Of a stretch of 64,000 nt of DNA, positions 54,641 through 63,439 are shown one piece after another. The DNA lies in contig BDLO01000001.1 in assembly GCA_001950395.1 (NCBI GenBank), positions 781,979 through 845,978 on the forward strand, read 5' to 3'. Source of the stretch: Coriobacteriaceae bacterium EMTCatB1. Its GTDB lineage: Bacteria > Actinomycetota > Coriobacteriia > Anaerosomatales > Anaerosomataceae. The position numbers and the translations under genes are program-made. Within the stretch, counting starts at the first letter, position 1, and each line of letters starts with the position of its first letter. The notes beneath the pieces were generated by a model, which was given only the letters and a program-made list of their open reading frames with translations, did no database searches and was not told the origin of the DNA.

Positions 54641-55633
54641 TCAGACCTCCAAAGAACCGTCGCCAGCGCTGCCGTTGCCATCATAGCGCGAAGCGCCGTC
54701 GTCGTGGGGTCCCGTCGGGCTGTCTGGCGAGCGTGGCCGCCCCAGACCGTCAAGCCACGCGAGGATCCGGACGCGCTCGATGACCGCGCTGAACGACACG
54801 CGCTCCGAGAGCAGGTTGAGGGCGAGCGCCACGGCCCCGAAGGCGACGACGCCAGCCAGCGGCAGAGCGGAGACGATCGCTAATCCGGCGACCGCGCCCA
54901 TCGCGTTGGCGCCGGCGTCGCCCAGCATCGCCCGCTCCCCGAGGTCGTAGCGCCAGCACGCCACCGCCGGGCCGAGGAGCGCGACGCCGATGAGGGCTGC
55001 GACAGGGACGAAGCTGCCGCCAGCCACGCGGGCGGCCGACAAGCCGACGAGCACGGCTCCCGCAAGCGCCAGAACGACGTACGCCTTGAGCGCCCGCCCT
55101 GGACGCAGGTCGAGCAAGTTCACGAGATTGGCGGACAGCGCGACCGAGGCTCCCGCCGCGAGCACGCCGATCGGAGACTCGCCCCACTCCGCGAAGCCTG
55201 CGACCGCCCGTGCCGCAGCGACGCTCGCGACGCCGATGCCGACGAGCTTCAATCCGCCCGTCGTCAGACGTCCTCGAACGAGCGCTGTCAGGTGGCCCTT
55301 GAATCCGCGCGCGTCCCCGGTCCCGTACGCGTCGTCGACGAGCCCGAACGCGCTCGCCGCGACCGCCAGCACGCCGGCCGTGCCGAGCACAGCTGCCACG
55401 CTCGACGGAGACCCAAGGTCTTCGAGCAGCCACGCCGAGATCAGAGCGCTTCCTCCCCACGCCATCCAGACTATGCCGAGCCCGAGCATGACCTCCGAAC
55501 CTCGCCAGTTGACCGCTCGTGCGCCAGGAGACGCCTCCAGCGCCGGAAGGAGCAGGCACGCAACGGCCCACGGCAACCCCGCGCACAACACGACGACGCC
55601 GGCAAGTGCGATCGCGAACGATGCAAGCGGCAT
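54641..55633 (-). CDS. atypical MraY/WecA-family membrane protein
   Basis: This 330-residue protein has nine or ten hydrophobic segments. It keeps the aspartate pair ([12 protein letters not shown]) and [10 protein letters not shown] of phospho-sugar transferases. The usual NLTDGLDGLA motif reads [15 protein letters not shown], and the HHH motif of MraY is absent. It is therefore either a transferase with altered chemistry or a non-enzymatic relative. The true MraY is at 35-36 kb. It is one base from the polytopic gene upstream and 8 bases from pyrG. Confidence 0.8.
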   Translation of the reverse strand: MPLASFAIALAGVVVLCAGLPWAVACLLLPALEASPGARAVNWRGSEVMLGLGIVWMAWGGSALISAWLLEDLGSPSSVAAVLGTAGVLAVAASAFGLVDDAYGTGDARGFKGHLTALVRGRLTTGGLKLVGIGVASVAAARAVAGFAEWGESPIGVLAAGASVALSANLVNLLDLRPGRALKAYVVLALAGAVLVGLSAARVAGGSFVPVAALIGVALLGPAVACWRYDLGERAMLGDAGANAMGAVAGLAIVSALPLAGVVAFGAVALALNLLSERVSFSAVIERVRILAWLDGLGRPRSPDSPTGPHDDGASRYDGNGSAGDGSLEV

Positions 55634-55634
55634 C

Positions 55635-57323
55635 TCATGCCTCCTTCAAAGACGCATCCGCTGTTGCCGCACTGAGAGCAACGCCCGCAAAGAGTGCAAG
55701 CAGCGCCATCACCACGACACTCGAGTCTTCGGTAAGCGACGAGACCACGCCGCCTGCAAGCGCAGCGGTGAGGGCAGAGCGCACCGCAGGACGGTCGGCC
55801 AGCACCGTTCCCATCTTCGCGGGCGGCCGCAGCCTCACCGCAGCCGACACGAGCCACGCCGCGAACCCCACGAGAGCTGCTGGATGCTCGACGTACGCGC
55901 GCAGCACCGCTGTCAGCCGCTCGAGCACGATACCGATGGCTCCCCCGGTCCTGCCGGCCTCGCGCACAGCGAGCCCTACGTGCGTGCCCGCTCCGGCGAG
56001 ACGCTCGACGCCGACGACGACGGCGACGGCGACCACCGCGGCGATCGCGATGAGCCCGACGTCGCGCCACGCTAGACGCCCGCGGGGGGTCTCTGCGAGG
56101 AAGACGCCCGCGACAACGGCCCCCCAGACAGCGACGACGGAGTTCGCGCCGAGCACAGGCAAGCTGCAGATGGATACCGCGAGGATGCCGGATGCGAGCG
56201 TCACGCGCCTCCACGCGGGCTCGGGGAGCCACCCGCCTTTGAGCGCGCACGCCGTCAACCACGAGCCGACGAGGATGGCAGCGCCTTCGTTCCCGATTCC
56301 GTAGAAGCGGAAACCCGCCAAGGGAGCATAGGAGAACGCCGTTCCTGGGGCAAGCGGGGCCCCGAGAAGCTGGTCGGCGGAAGCGACTGCGGCGGCGAAA
56401 GCACACACCGCCGCGACCGCCGCCGACACCCCGCGACGTTCCATCACCGCCATCGCCACGATCCACAGCACGCCAGCGGCTCCGACGGTCAGCGTCAGCA
56501 GCCGAGGCGCAGTCGCCGGGTACCGCTCGAGCACGCGCGCGAGCAGCGTGGCGGGCGGCACGCACAGCGACAGCAGCAGCGTCCGTGAGAGCACGACCGT
56601 CCAGTACCTGCGAGCCGCCTCTCGGAGCCGTGAGAGCGGGAGGCCCCACAGCGCGAGCACGGAGACGCACGCCAGCACGCCGAACGCGACGACGATCGGC
56701 GCTTGCGCGGCGCGCGCGGCATCGAAGTACGCCTCCTGGCGCGCGAGGGACTCGGGCGCTTCGCGCTCAGGAACGACCGAGAGGACCGGGCGAGCGCCCG
56801 GACCGTGCTCGCCCGCAAGCTCCCGCACTAGGGCGGCGACGTCCTCGGCTGCGATCAACCCGGCACGATGCGTGTTCGCGCTCGCGAGCAGCCCTGCTGG
56901 GATTCCCTCGCCCGCCACGCAGACGAACCCATGCGCGAAGCCAGAAGGCTCGCTCACGACGACGACGGCCTCCCCTTCGGCTTCTCCCTGCGCCTGCGCG
57001 ATCGCTCGGTCGACCGCAGCCGCCTGAGAAGCCGCGTCTCCAGCGTCGACGATCTTAGCCGCTGAACCCATCGCCGCCTGTTGCAGCGGCGGCACCTCCC
57101 GAGGCGAACTCGCCACGAGCGCCATCGCCCCGCGCTCGGCGAGGGACTGGAGCGCGGGCATGCTCCCGTCGACGGCTTGCTTCGCGCTAAGCGAGGTGCA
57201 CGCGACGACTGTCACGCGTCTGGCAGCGGACAGCGGCTCGTGCTCCGCGGCGCAGCCGGCCGCCGACGCGAAGAGCAGCGCGGCGGCGAACGAGACCAGC
57301 ACCTTGTGAGCACGACGACGCAC
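55635..57323 (-). CDS. polytopic membrane protein with alkaline-phosphatase-like N-terminal head
   Basis: The protein is 562 residues if translation starts at GTG 57323 (AGGGAG upstream); GTG 57347 is an alternative. It begins with an export or lipoprotein signal (LLFASAAGC). A head of about 180 residues follows, with SMPALQSLAERGAMAL and ANTHRAGLIAAEDVAALV, the pattern that starts and ends alkaline-phosphatase/sulfatase-like folds, but obvious metal ligands are missing. About ten membrane segments follow, with FRFYGIGNEGAAILVGSW in the first third. The type is seen beside murJ and steA/steB in other Gram-positive genomes. Function is unknown. It diverges from murJ. Confidence 0.75.
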   Translation of the reverse strand: MRRRAHKVLVSFAAALLFASAAGCAAEHEPLSAARRVTVVACTSLSAKQAVDGSMPALQSLAERGAMALVASSPREVPPLQQAAMGSAAKIVDAGDAASQAAAVDRAIAQAQGEAEGEAVVVVSEPSGFAHGFVCVAGEGIPAGLLASANTHRAGLIAAEDVAALVRELAGEHGPGARPVLSVVPEREAPESLARQEAYFDAARAAQAPIVVAFGVLACVSVLALWGLPLSRLREAARRYWTVVLSRTLLLSLCVPPATLLARVLERYPATAPRLLTLTVGAAGVLWIVAMAVMERRGVSAAVAAVCAFAAAVASADQLLGAPLAPGTAFSYAPLAGFRFYGIGNEGAAILVGSWLTACALKGGWLPEPAWRRVTLASGILAVSICSLPVLGANSVVAVWGAVVAGVFLAETPRGRLAWRDVGLIAIAAVVAVAVVVGVERLAGAGTHVGLAVREAGRTGGAIGIVLERLTAVLRAYVEHPAALVGFAAWLVSAAVRLRPPAKMGTVLADRPAVRSALTAALAGGVVSSLTEDSSVVVMALLALFAGVALSAATADASLKEA

Positions 57324-57444
57324 GGGCAGCTCCCTGCGAAGAGTCACCGTCCTGCCGGCCCCTCCGGCCGGCGGGGCTCGCTTGCAGTGTATACCGAAGG
57401 CAACGGCTGCGTCTCGGCGACGCGCACGGCCCGCCCGCCTCGGA

Positions 57445-57450
57445 TACAAT
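57445..57450 (+). promoter_or_regulatory. candidate -10 of the murJ operon
   Basis: TACAAT matches the -10 consensus at five of six positions, about 36 bases before the proposed murJ ribosome start. No good -35 is seen. Confidence 0.45.
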
Positions 57451-57485
57451 CGTGCAGTCATGCCGCTCGACCACGGGAGCCACCC

Positions 57486-59090
57486 ATCGACAAGAAGCCG
57501 TCCATAGCGCGATCGACCGCCACGATGTCGGTGGCGACCACGCTCTCGCGCATCACCGGTTTCGCGCGCACCTGGGCGATGGCCTACGCCCTCGGCGTGA
57601 CGGTGCTCTCGGCCTCGTACCAGGTCGCGAACAACATCCCGAACATGATCTACGAGCTCGTCGCCGGCGGCACGCTCTCGTCGGTGTTCATCCCGCTGTT
57701 CATCGAGCGCATGCAGCGCGACGGCAAGGACGAGGCGTGGCGCTTCGCGAGCACCGTGCTCAACATCACCGTGCTCGCGCTCGGGCTCGTCGCGCTCGCG
57801 GGCACGCTAGTCCCCGAGCCGTTCGTGCGCACGCAGACCTTCCGCATCTCGCCGGAGAAGGCGGCCCTCGCGGTGCACCTGTTCCGGTTCTTCGCGGTGC
57901 AGGTCGTCTTCTACGGCGCGCTCGCCATCTGGACGGGCGTCTTGCACTCGCACCGCAAGTTCTTGACACCCGCTGTCGCGCCCATCTTCAACAACGTCGT
58001 CGTCATCGTGACGATGCTCTTCGTGTACCTGCCGCTCAAGGACACGCACCCTCAGGCCGCGATCGACGGGCTTGCGATCGGCACCACCTTGGGCGTCGCC
58101 GCGATGGCGCTCGTGCAGGTGCCGGCGCTCATCCGCATCGGTGCCAAGTTCCACCTCTCGATCGACTGGCGCCACCCTGGCTTGAAGAAGCTCGCCGCCA
58201 AGATGGCGCCGATGGTCGTGTACACCATCATCAACCTGGTCTGCATCTCGTTCCGCAACGCCTACGCCTTCCAGACGAGCGAGACCGGACCCGCCGTGCT
58301 CGCGTACGCGTGGAACTTCTACCAATTGCCGTACGGCATCTTCGCCATCGCGCTTTCCACCGCCATCTTCCCCGAGATCGCCTCGCTCGCGGACGCGCGC
58401 GACTGGGACGGCTTCAAGCGCATGTTCGTGCGCGGGCTGAGATCGCTGTCGGTCATCATGCTGCCGCTCGCGGCCATGCTCATCGCGCTCGCGACCCCCG
58501 TGATCCGCCTGTACCGCGCGGGCAACTTCACCGCATCCGACGTGCCGGTGGTGGCCGAGGTGCTCGTGTGGTGGGCTGCCGGGCTTTTGTTCATGGCCGC
58601 GAACATGTACGTGCTCCGCACCTTCTACGCGCTGCAGGACACCAAGACCCCGATGGTCACCAACTTCTTCGGAAGCATCCTGCAGGTCTCGCTCTACGCG
58701 CTGCTCACGAGCGGCATCGGCTCGTGGAAAGGCATCGGGCTCGCGGGCATCCCCGTCGCGGACGGCGTGTTCTTCGCGCTGCACCTCTCCGCGCTCCTCG
58801 TCATCCTGCGCCGCAAGGTCGGGCCGTACGGGCTTGGCGGCATCGTCTCCACGGTCGCCAAGACCGCGCTCTCCTCGCTTGCAGGCGCCATCGCGGCAGC
58901 CGGCTTCGTGCGCGCGACGCCGGGGCTCTCGGGTCCTGGCGTGTTCGTGGCGCAGCTCGTGGCCGCAGGCATCATCGGGCTCGGCGTCAGCTACGGTGTC
59001 GCCGCGCTCCTCGGCGTGAGCGAGGTCTCATCCGGCGTGCGGCGCGCACGGCAGATGGTCTCGTCGCGGTTCGCGAGGGGACGACGATGA
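57486..59090 (+). CDS. murJ: lipid II flippase MurJ
   Basis: This protein of about 534 residues has fourteen hydrophobic segments and the MurJ pattern: SVATTLSRITGFARTWAMA at the start, ANNIPNMIYELVAGGTLSSVFIPL, PNF-like FYQLPYGIFAIALSTAIFPEIA, and TFYALQDTKTPM. It flips lipid II across the membrane. The frame has no ATG or GTG at the expected place: GGGAG at 57475-57479 is followed at six bases by ATC (57486). The first ATG, at 57525, has no ribosome site and would drop 13 residues. Stop overlaps the next start by four bases. Confidence 0.92.
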   Translation: MDKKPSIARSTATMSVATTLSRITGFARTWAMAYALGVTVLSASYQVANNIPNMIYELVAGGTLSSVFIPLFIERMQRDGKDEAWRFASTVLNITVLALGLVALAGTLVPEPFVRTQTFRISPEKAALAVHLFRFFAVQVVFYGALAIWTGVLHSHRKFLTPAVAPIFNNVVVIVTMLFVYLPLKDTHPQAAIDGLAIGTTLGVAAMALVQVPALIRIGAKFHLSIDWRHPGLKKLAAKMAPMVVYTIINLVCISFRNAYAFQTSETGPAVLAYAWNFYQLPYGIFAIALSTAIFPEIASLADARDWDGFKRMFVRGLRSLSVIMLPLAAMLIALATPVIRLYRAGNFTASDVPVVAEVLVWWAAGLLFMAANMYVLRTFYALQDTKTPMVTNFFGSILQVSLYALLTSGIGSWKGIGLAGIPVADGVFFALHLSALLVILRRKVGPYGLGGIVSTVAKTALSSLAGAIAAAGFVRATPGLSGPGVFVAQLVAAGIIGLGVSYGVAALLGVSEVSSGVRRARQMVSSRFARGRR

Positions 59091-59776
59091 GAGCGGCGGT
59101 TGTGATCCCTGCGTACAACGCGGAGGACACGATCGGCGCGACTGTTCGAGCCGCCGCCGCGATCGAGGGCGTGGCGCAGGTCATCGTGGTCGACGACGGC
59201 TCGACAGACGCCACAGCCCGGCCGGCCGAGGAGGCAGGAGCGTCTGTGATCCGCCTCGACCGCAACAGCGGCAAAGGCGCCGCTCTCAACGAAGGCATCC
59301 GCCGCTTGGATCCAAAGACCGAAGCCGTGGTCTTGTTGGACGCCGACCTCGGCGAGACTGCCGTCGAGGCCGCAAAGCTGCTCCGCCCGCTCGTCGACGC
59401 CACGGCAGACCTCGCCATAGCCGTGCTCCCCGCTCCCACGCGCTCAGGCGGCATCGGGCTCGTGAAGCGCACGGCGCGCTGGGGCATACGCCGGCTGTCG
59501 GGATACGACGCGACAGCGCCGCTCTCAGGCCAGCGGGCTCTGACCCGGCAGGCGCTTGACGTCGTGACGCCGTTCGCACCTGGATTCGGCGTCGAGGTCG
59601 CCATGACCGTCCGTGCTGCGTGGGCCGGTCTGCAGATCGTGGAAGTGCCCGTCGCCATGAGCCACAGCGCCACCGGCCGCGACCTTGCTGGATTCGTCCA
59701 CAGGGGAAGGCAGTTCGTCGACGTGGTGCGAACGCTCATGGCGCTCGCAGCATCACGATCCGCGCGCAAGCGCTGA
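59087..59776 (+). CDS. family 2 glycosyltransferase
   Basis: This 229-residue cytoplasmic enzyme has the GT2 nucleotide-sugar fold: VVIPAYNAEDTIGATV, VVDDGSTDATA, NSGKGAALNEGI and the DXD-type LLDADLGE. There is no long membrane tail, so it resembles dolichol-phosphate-sugar synthases in size. It is coupled to murJ by ATGA. Its product is probably an envelope sugar-lipid, but the substrate is unknown. Confidence 0.88.
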   Translation: MRAAVVIPAYNAEDTIGATVRAAAAIEGVAQVIVVDDGSTDATARPAEEAGASVIRLDRNSGKGAALNEGIRRLDPKTEAVVLLDADLGETAVEAAKLLRPLVDATADLAIAVLPAPTRSGGIGLVKRTARWGIRRLSGYDATAPLSGQRALTRQALDVVTPFAPGFGVEVAMTVRAAWAGLQIVEVPVAMSHSATGRDLAGFVHRGRQFVDVVRTLMALAASRSARKR

Positions 59777-59787
59777 GGGCAGGCCCG

Positions 59788-60612
59788 TCACAGGTCGGGG
59801 AACGGCTTGCTCGCGCCCTTCTTGACTCCGAACCACCCCTCGGCTCGGCCCGCCAGGCACCACACCAAGGAGCAGGCGCCGGCTGGAGCGTCCACGTCGT
59901 CGACCGCCGAAAGACCCGCCCGCGACGCCGCTGCCGCGACTCCCGTGTCTCGGCCCATCGCTTCCGCTCCGACGCACGCAATCCCGCGATTCTTGAGCGC
60001 GGCTGCCAAGGCGATGCCGAACTCGTCCGGCTCGTCACCCGCCGTCGCTATCACGACGCACGCATCGACCGGTCCATCGAGATTGCGAGACGAGACCGCT
60101 CCGGCAGATCGCAGCGCATCGAGCACAGGCCGCGGACCAGCGGTGGTGAGCTCAGACGACAGGGCTTCCGCTGCTTTCGCGTACGCTTCGGACCCGGTGG
60201 CCACGTCGCTCCCCAACGCTCTCGGCACCGCCACGTCGAGATCCGCTCGCGGCCTTTCGAGCATGAGGACCGCCACTTCCCCGCCTGCTTGCTCCACTGC
60301 GGTCCGGACGGCGTCCAATCCGTCCGCGCGACCAGCGTTCGTCACCACGAGAACCCGACGCCCGTCGAGCGCGCCTCGCACCAGCGCCTGGGCGGCCGCC
60401 TGCCCGAAGGCGCGCTCGGCCTCGAAAGAGCGCTTCAAGCTGGTGTTCTCTTGCTGCAGCGTGTCGAAACGCGACTGCAACTGTTGGACGAGCGATTCGA
60501 CGCGACCGCTCACCGAGCCGCGCTCAGCGACGACACCCCCGAGCACGAGGCCCACAGCGAGCGCCAAGAACACGGCGACGAGAGACACGACGTGGTACCG
60601 CAGGTTGTACAT
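59788..60612 (-). CDS. steB: MctB/SteB-family membrane protein
   Basis: This 274-residue protein begins with MYNLRYHVVSLVAVFLALAVG, a single membrane helix, then a coiled coil (about 35-70) and an extracytoplasmic domain. It belongs to the family of mycobacterial MctB (Rv1698) and corynebacterial SteB, which works with SteA in daughter-cell separation; earlier work called it a copper-transport channel. It follows steA by 24 bases and faces the GT2 gene tail to tail. Confidence 0.88.
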   Translation of the reverse strand: MYNLRYHVVSLVAVFLALAVGLVLGGVVAERGSVSGRVESLVQQLQSRFDTLQQENTSLKRSFEAERAFGQAAAQALVRGALDGRRVLVVTNAGRADGLDAVRTAVEQAGGEVAVLMLERPRADLDVAVPRALGSDVATGSEAYAKAAEALSSELTTAGPRPVLDALRSAGAVSSRNLDGPVDACVVIATAGDEPDEFGIALAAALKNRGIACVGAEAMGRDTGVAAAASRAGLSAVDDVDAPAGACSLVWCLAGRAEGWFGVKKGASKPFPDL

Positions 60613-60636
60613 GTCAGATGCTCCTCACCGAGCCGT

Positions 60637-61758
60637 TCAGATCCCGAGAGCCGACCGGACGCGCAGCACCACCAAGCGGACGAGCGTCCGCGCACCCGGC
60701 GAGATCAGCACCGCCGCAGCGATCACGCCGATGGCAGCCAGCGCCAGCGCCACCATCTCGCCGGCTCCGGCAGACGCCTTGTACAAGCGGCTCACGCCCT
60801 TCGCGTCCACGAGCTTCGAGCCCACCTTGAGACGCACGAGGAACGTCGAGGCGGCCCCTTTGCGTCCCTTGTCGAGCTGCTCTATCAGGTTGGTGTGCGT
60901 CCCCACCGCCACGATGAGCTCCGCGCCGCACTCGTACGCGAGCAGCAACGCGAGGTCCTCGCTGGTTCCGGGCATCGCCCACTCGACCCCAGCCAGGCCG
61001 AGCGATTCGAGGCGTTCGCGCCCGGGGCAGCGACCGTCCGGATAGGCGTGCACCACGAGCTCCGCGCCGCTTCGGAGCGCCTCGTCGCTCACCGAATCCA
61101 TGTCCCCCACGACGACATCGGGCCGAAGCCCGAGCTCCATGAGCGCGTCCGCGCCCCCGTCCACGCCGACGAGCACCGGACGCACTTCGCGGATGTACGG
61201 CAGCAGAGCCCGGAGGTCCTCCTTGTAGTCGTAGCCGCGCACGACGACGAGCACGTCCCTGCCCGCCATCTGCGTCCTGATCGCCGGCACGGAGACGCCC
61301 TTCGTGACCAGCTCTCTCTCTTTGAGCATGTGCTCGATGGTGTTGCGAGCGAACTGCTCGAGCTGTTGATCCAACCCGTCCTTCGCCGCCTCCATCGCAC
61401 GCTCGACCGCGTCGACCGAAAGCGGCGTGCCCGAAGCGACGACTTCTCCGTCCTTGAGGACCTCCCCGCCGTCGATCTCGATCTGGTCGCCGTCAGACAG
61501 CCGCTCGAAGATCTCCTGACCGACGTCGTCGATGAGCCGGACACCGCCACGCACGAGCACGAGCGGCCCCAGATTGGGATATGCGCCGGATATCGACCGC
61601 GAGGCGTTGACGACGGCCTCCACGCCGGTCTCCAGAAGCGCTTCCGCGCTCACGCGGTCCATGTCGACGTGGTCGACGATCGCGATGTCGTTGCGACCGA
61701 GACGCTTCACGAGGTCTTTCGTGCGGCGCCCGAGACGCGCTGTGCCGACGATGCGCAT
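60637..61758 (-). CDS. steA: SteA-family cytokinetic ring protein
   Basis: This 373-residue protein has a cytoplasmic part with a thiamine-pyrophosphokinase-like fold (ALMELGLRPDVVVGDMDSVSD), an earlier domain with ARLGRRTKDLVKRL and DIAIVDHVDMDRVSAE, and one membrane helix near the C-terminus (about 340-362). SteA of Corynebacterium localises to the division ring with SteB and affects peptidoglycan hydrolysis by RipA. The pairing with steB supports the same role. Confidence 0.88.
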   Translation of the reverse strand: MRIVGTARLGRRTKDLVKRLGRNDIAIVDHVDMDRVSAEALLETGVEAVVNASRSISGAYPNLGPLVLVRGGVRLIDDVGQEIFERLSDGDQIEIDGGEVLKDGEVVASGTPLSVDAVERAMEAAKDGLDQQLEQFARNTIEHMLKERELVTKGVSVPAIRTQMAGRDVLVVVRGYDYKEDLRALLPYIREVRPVLVGVDGGADALMELGLRPDVVVGDMDSVSDEALRSGAELVVHAYPDGRCPGRERLESLGLAGVEWAMPGTSEDLALLLAYECGAELIVAVGTHTNLIEQLDKGRKGAASTFLVRLKVGSKLVDAKGVSRLYKASAGAGEMVALALAAIGVIAAAVLISPGARTLVRLVVLRVRSALGI

Positions 61759-61812
61759 AGATGCCTTTCACACGACGACGACCAAGTCTAGCAGACCTCG
61801 CGAAGCGGCTGG

Positions 61813-63438
61813 TCACGCGGACGCAGTCGCCAACAGCTCGCGCGCGTGCTCGACGCTGACGGCGCTCGTCGCGCCAGACAGCATGCGCGCGATCTCTGTG
61901 ACGCGCGCTTCCCCAACGACCTCGACCGCGTGCGTCGCCTCGCGCCCCCCGTCTCCATCGCGCTTCTCGACCACGACGTGGCGATCGGCGTATGCGGCGA
62001 CCTGCGCGAGATGCGTCACGACCAGCACCTGGTGGGAGGCCGAGAGCTCTTTCAGACGGCGACCCACGGCGAGCGCAGTCGCGCCGCCGATCCCTGCGTC
62101 GACTTCGTCGAACACCAGCACCGGCGTGCGGTCGGCAGCGCCGAGGATGCTCTTGAGCGCCAGCATCACGCGCGACATCTCGCCACCCGAGGCGATCTTC
62201 GCCAAAGGCCGCGGGCGCTCGACCTCCGAGGACGCGAATAGGAACTCGACGCGGTGCGGGCCCTCGCGTGTCCAACGCTCGAACGGAAGGTCCTCGAACG
62301 CGACGTCGAAGACCGCTTTCGGGAGCGCCAGGTCTGCGGCCGCATCGCGAAGCGCGCGCGCGAACCGAGACGCCCCCTCGCGCCTGACCGACGCGAACGC
62401 CGCGCCCGCCTCCTCGAGCGTCTTCGTCGCCTCCTCGACACGTCGCTCGGCCTCAGCCAGGTCGGCCTCGACAGAGTCGAGCCGATCGAGCTCCGCTTGC
62501 GCTGCGGCTGCCGCCTCCAACGCTGACACGAGCGTCCCGCCGTATCGGCGCGCGAGCTGCCGAAGGGCCGCGTGGCGTTCCTCCAAGCGCTCCAGCGCCG
62601 CCGGGTCGTGCTCGAGCGCGGCCTCGTAGGACTTGAGCTCGAGACCGATGTCGTTCACCCGCTCGGCGATCGAGCGCACCTCTTCCGCGAGCGCTCCGAG
62701 CGAGGGGTCGAGCTGCGCCGCGGAGGCGAGCGAGCGTTCGGCCTGGCCGAGAAGGTCGAGGGCCTGGCCGTCGCCCTTCAGCGCGCTCCACGCCTCCTCC
62801 GCAGCGGTGGCGAGCCGGTCGGCGTGCCGCAGACGGGAGAGGCGCTCCTCCAGCTCGGCATCCTCGCCCGGCTTCGGGTCGAGCGCCGTCACTTCGTCCA
62901 CCAGGAAGCGCAGCTCCGTCGTGCGCGACTCGCGCACTGCCGCGGCGGCTTTCAGCTCCTCGAGCGCACGCTCGGCCGCTCTTCGCTCGTCGAAAGCGCG
63001 CTGGTACGCGGCGAGGGCAGCTTCGGCTTGCTCGCCCAAGTAACGGTCGAGGAACGCCGCGTGGCGTGCGGGTGAGAGCAGGGACTGGTGCTCGTGCTGG
63101 CCGTGAAGGTCGACCGTCTCGCCGAGCAGCTCGGCGAGCGCACCGACAGTGGCCATCTCGCCGTCGATCTGACAGCGCGAACGCCCGTCGCGCCCGATGC
63201 GCCGTTTCACGACGTGCTCCTCGCCGTCCACGAGGAACCTGCCTTCGACGAGCGCTTCGGCAGCGCCCTCCCTGACTGCAGACGGGTCCGCTCTCTCCCC
63301 GAGAAGCAGCTTGAGCGCCCCGACGAGCACGGTCTTGCCAGCACCGGTCTCGCCGGTGAGCGCGGTCATCCCTGGCCCGAACTCCAGCCAGACCTCCTCC
63401 ACGAGCGCCAGGTCTTTGACGTGCAGCTCGAGCAGCAC
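61813..63438 (-). CDS. recN: DNA repair protein RecN
   Basis: This 541-residue SMC-like ATPase aids double-strand break repair. It shows Walker A GETGAGKTVLVGAL, a central coiled coil (about 150-370), the signature ASGGEMSRVMLALK, and Walker B VLVFDEVDAGIGG. The GTG start is one base from the nadK stop. RecN beside nadK is a widely kept pairing. Confidence 0.95.
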   Translation of the reverse strand: MLLELHVKDLALVEEVWLEFGPGMTALTGETGAGKTVLVGALKLLLGERADPSAVREGAAEALVEGRFLVDGEEHVVKRRIGRDGRSRCQIDGEMATVGALAELLGETVDLHGQHEHQSLLSPARHAAFLDRYLGEQAEAALAAYQRAFDERRAAERALEELKAAAAVRESRTTELRFLVDEVTALDPKPGEDAELEERLSRLRHADRLATAAEEAWSALKGDGQALDLLGQAERSLASAAQLDPSLGALAEEVRSIAERVNDIGLELKSYEAALEHDPAALERLEERHAALRQLARRYGGTLVSALEAAAAAQAELDRLDSVEADLAEAERRVEEATKTLEEAGAAFASVRREGASRFARALRDAAADLALPKAVFDVAFEDLPFERWTREGPHRVEFLFASSEVERPRPLAKIASGGEMSRVMLALKSILGAADRTPVLVFDEVDAGIGGATALAVGRRLKELSASHQVLVVTHLAQVAAYADRHVVVEKRDGDGGREATHAVEVVGEARVTEIARMLSGATSAVSVEHARELLATASA

Positions 63439-63439
63439 C

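Noticed and set aside
57452-59086. A second frame through murJ joined to the GT2 gene
   Set aside because: The murJ part is a shadow frame; GT2 starts at ATG 59087 with GAGGGG upstream.
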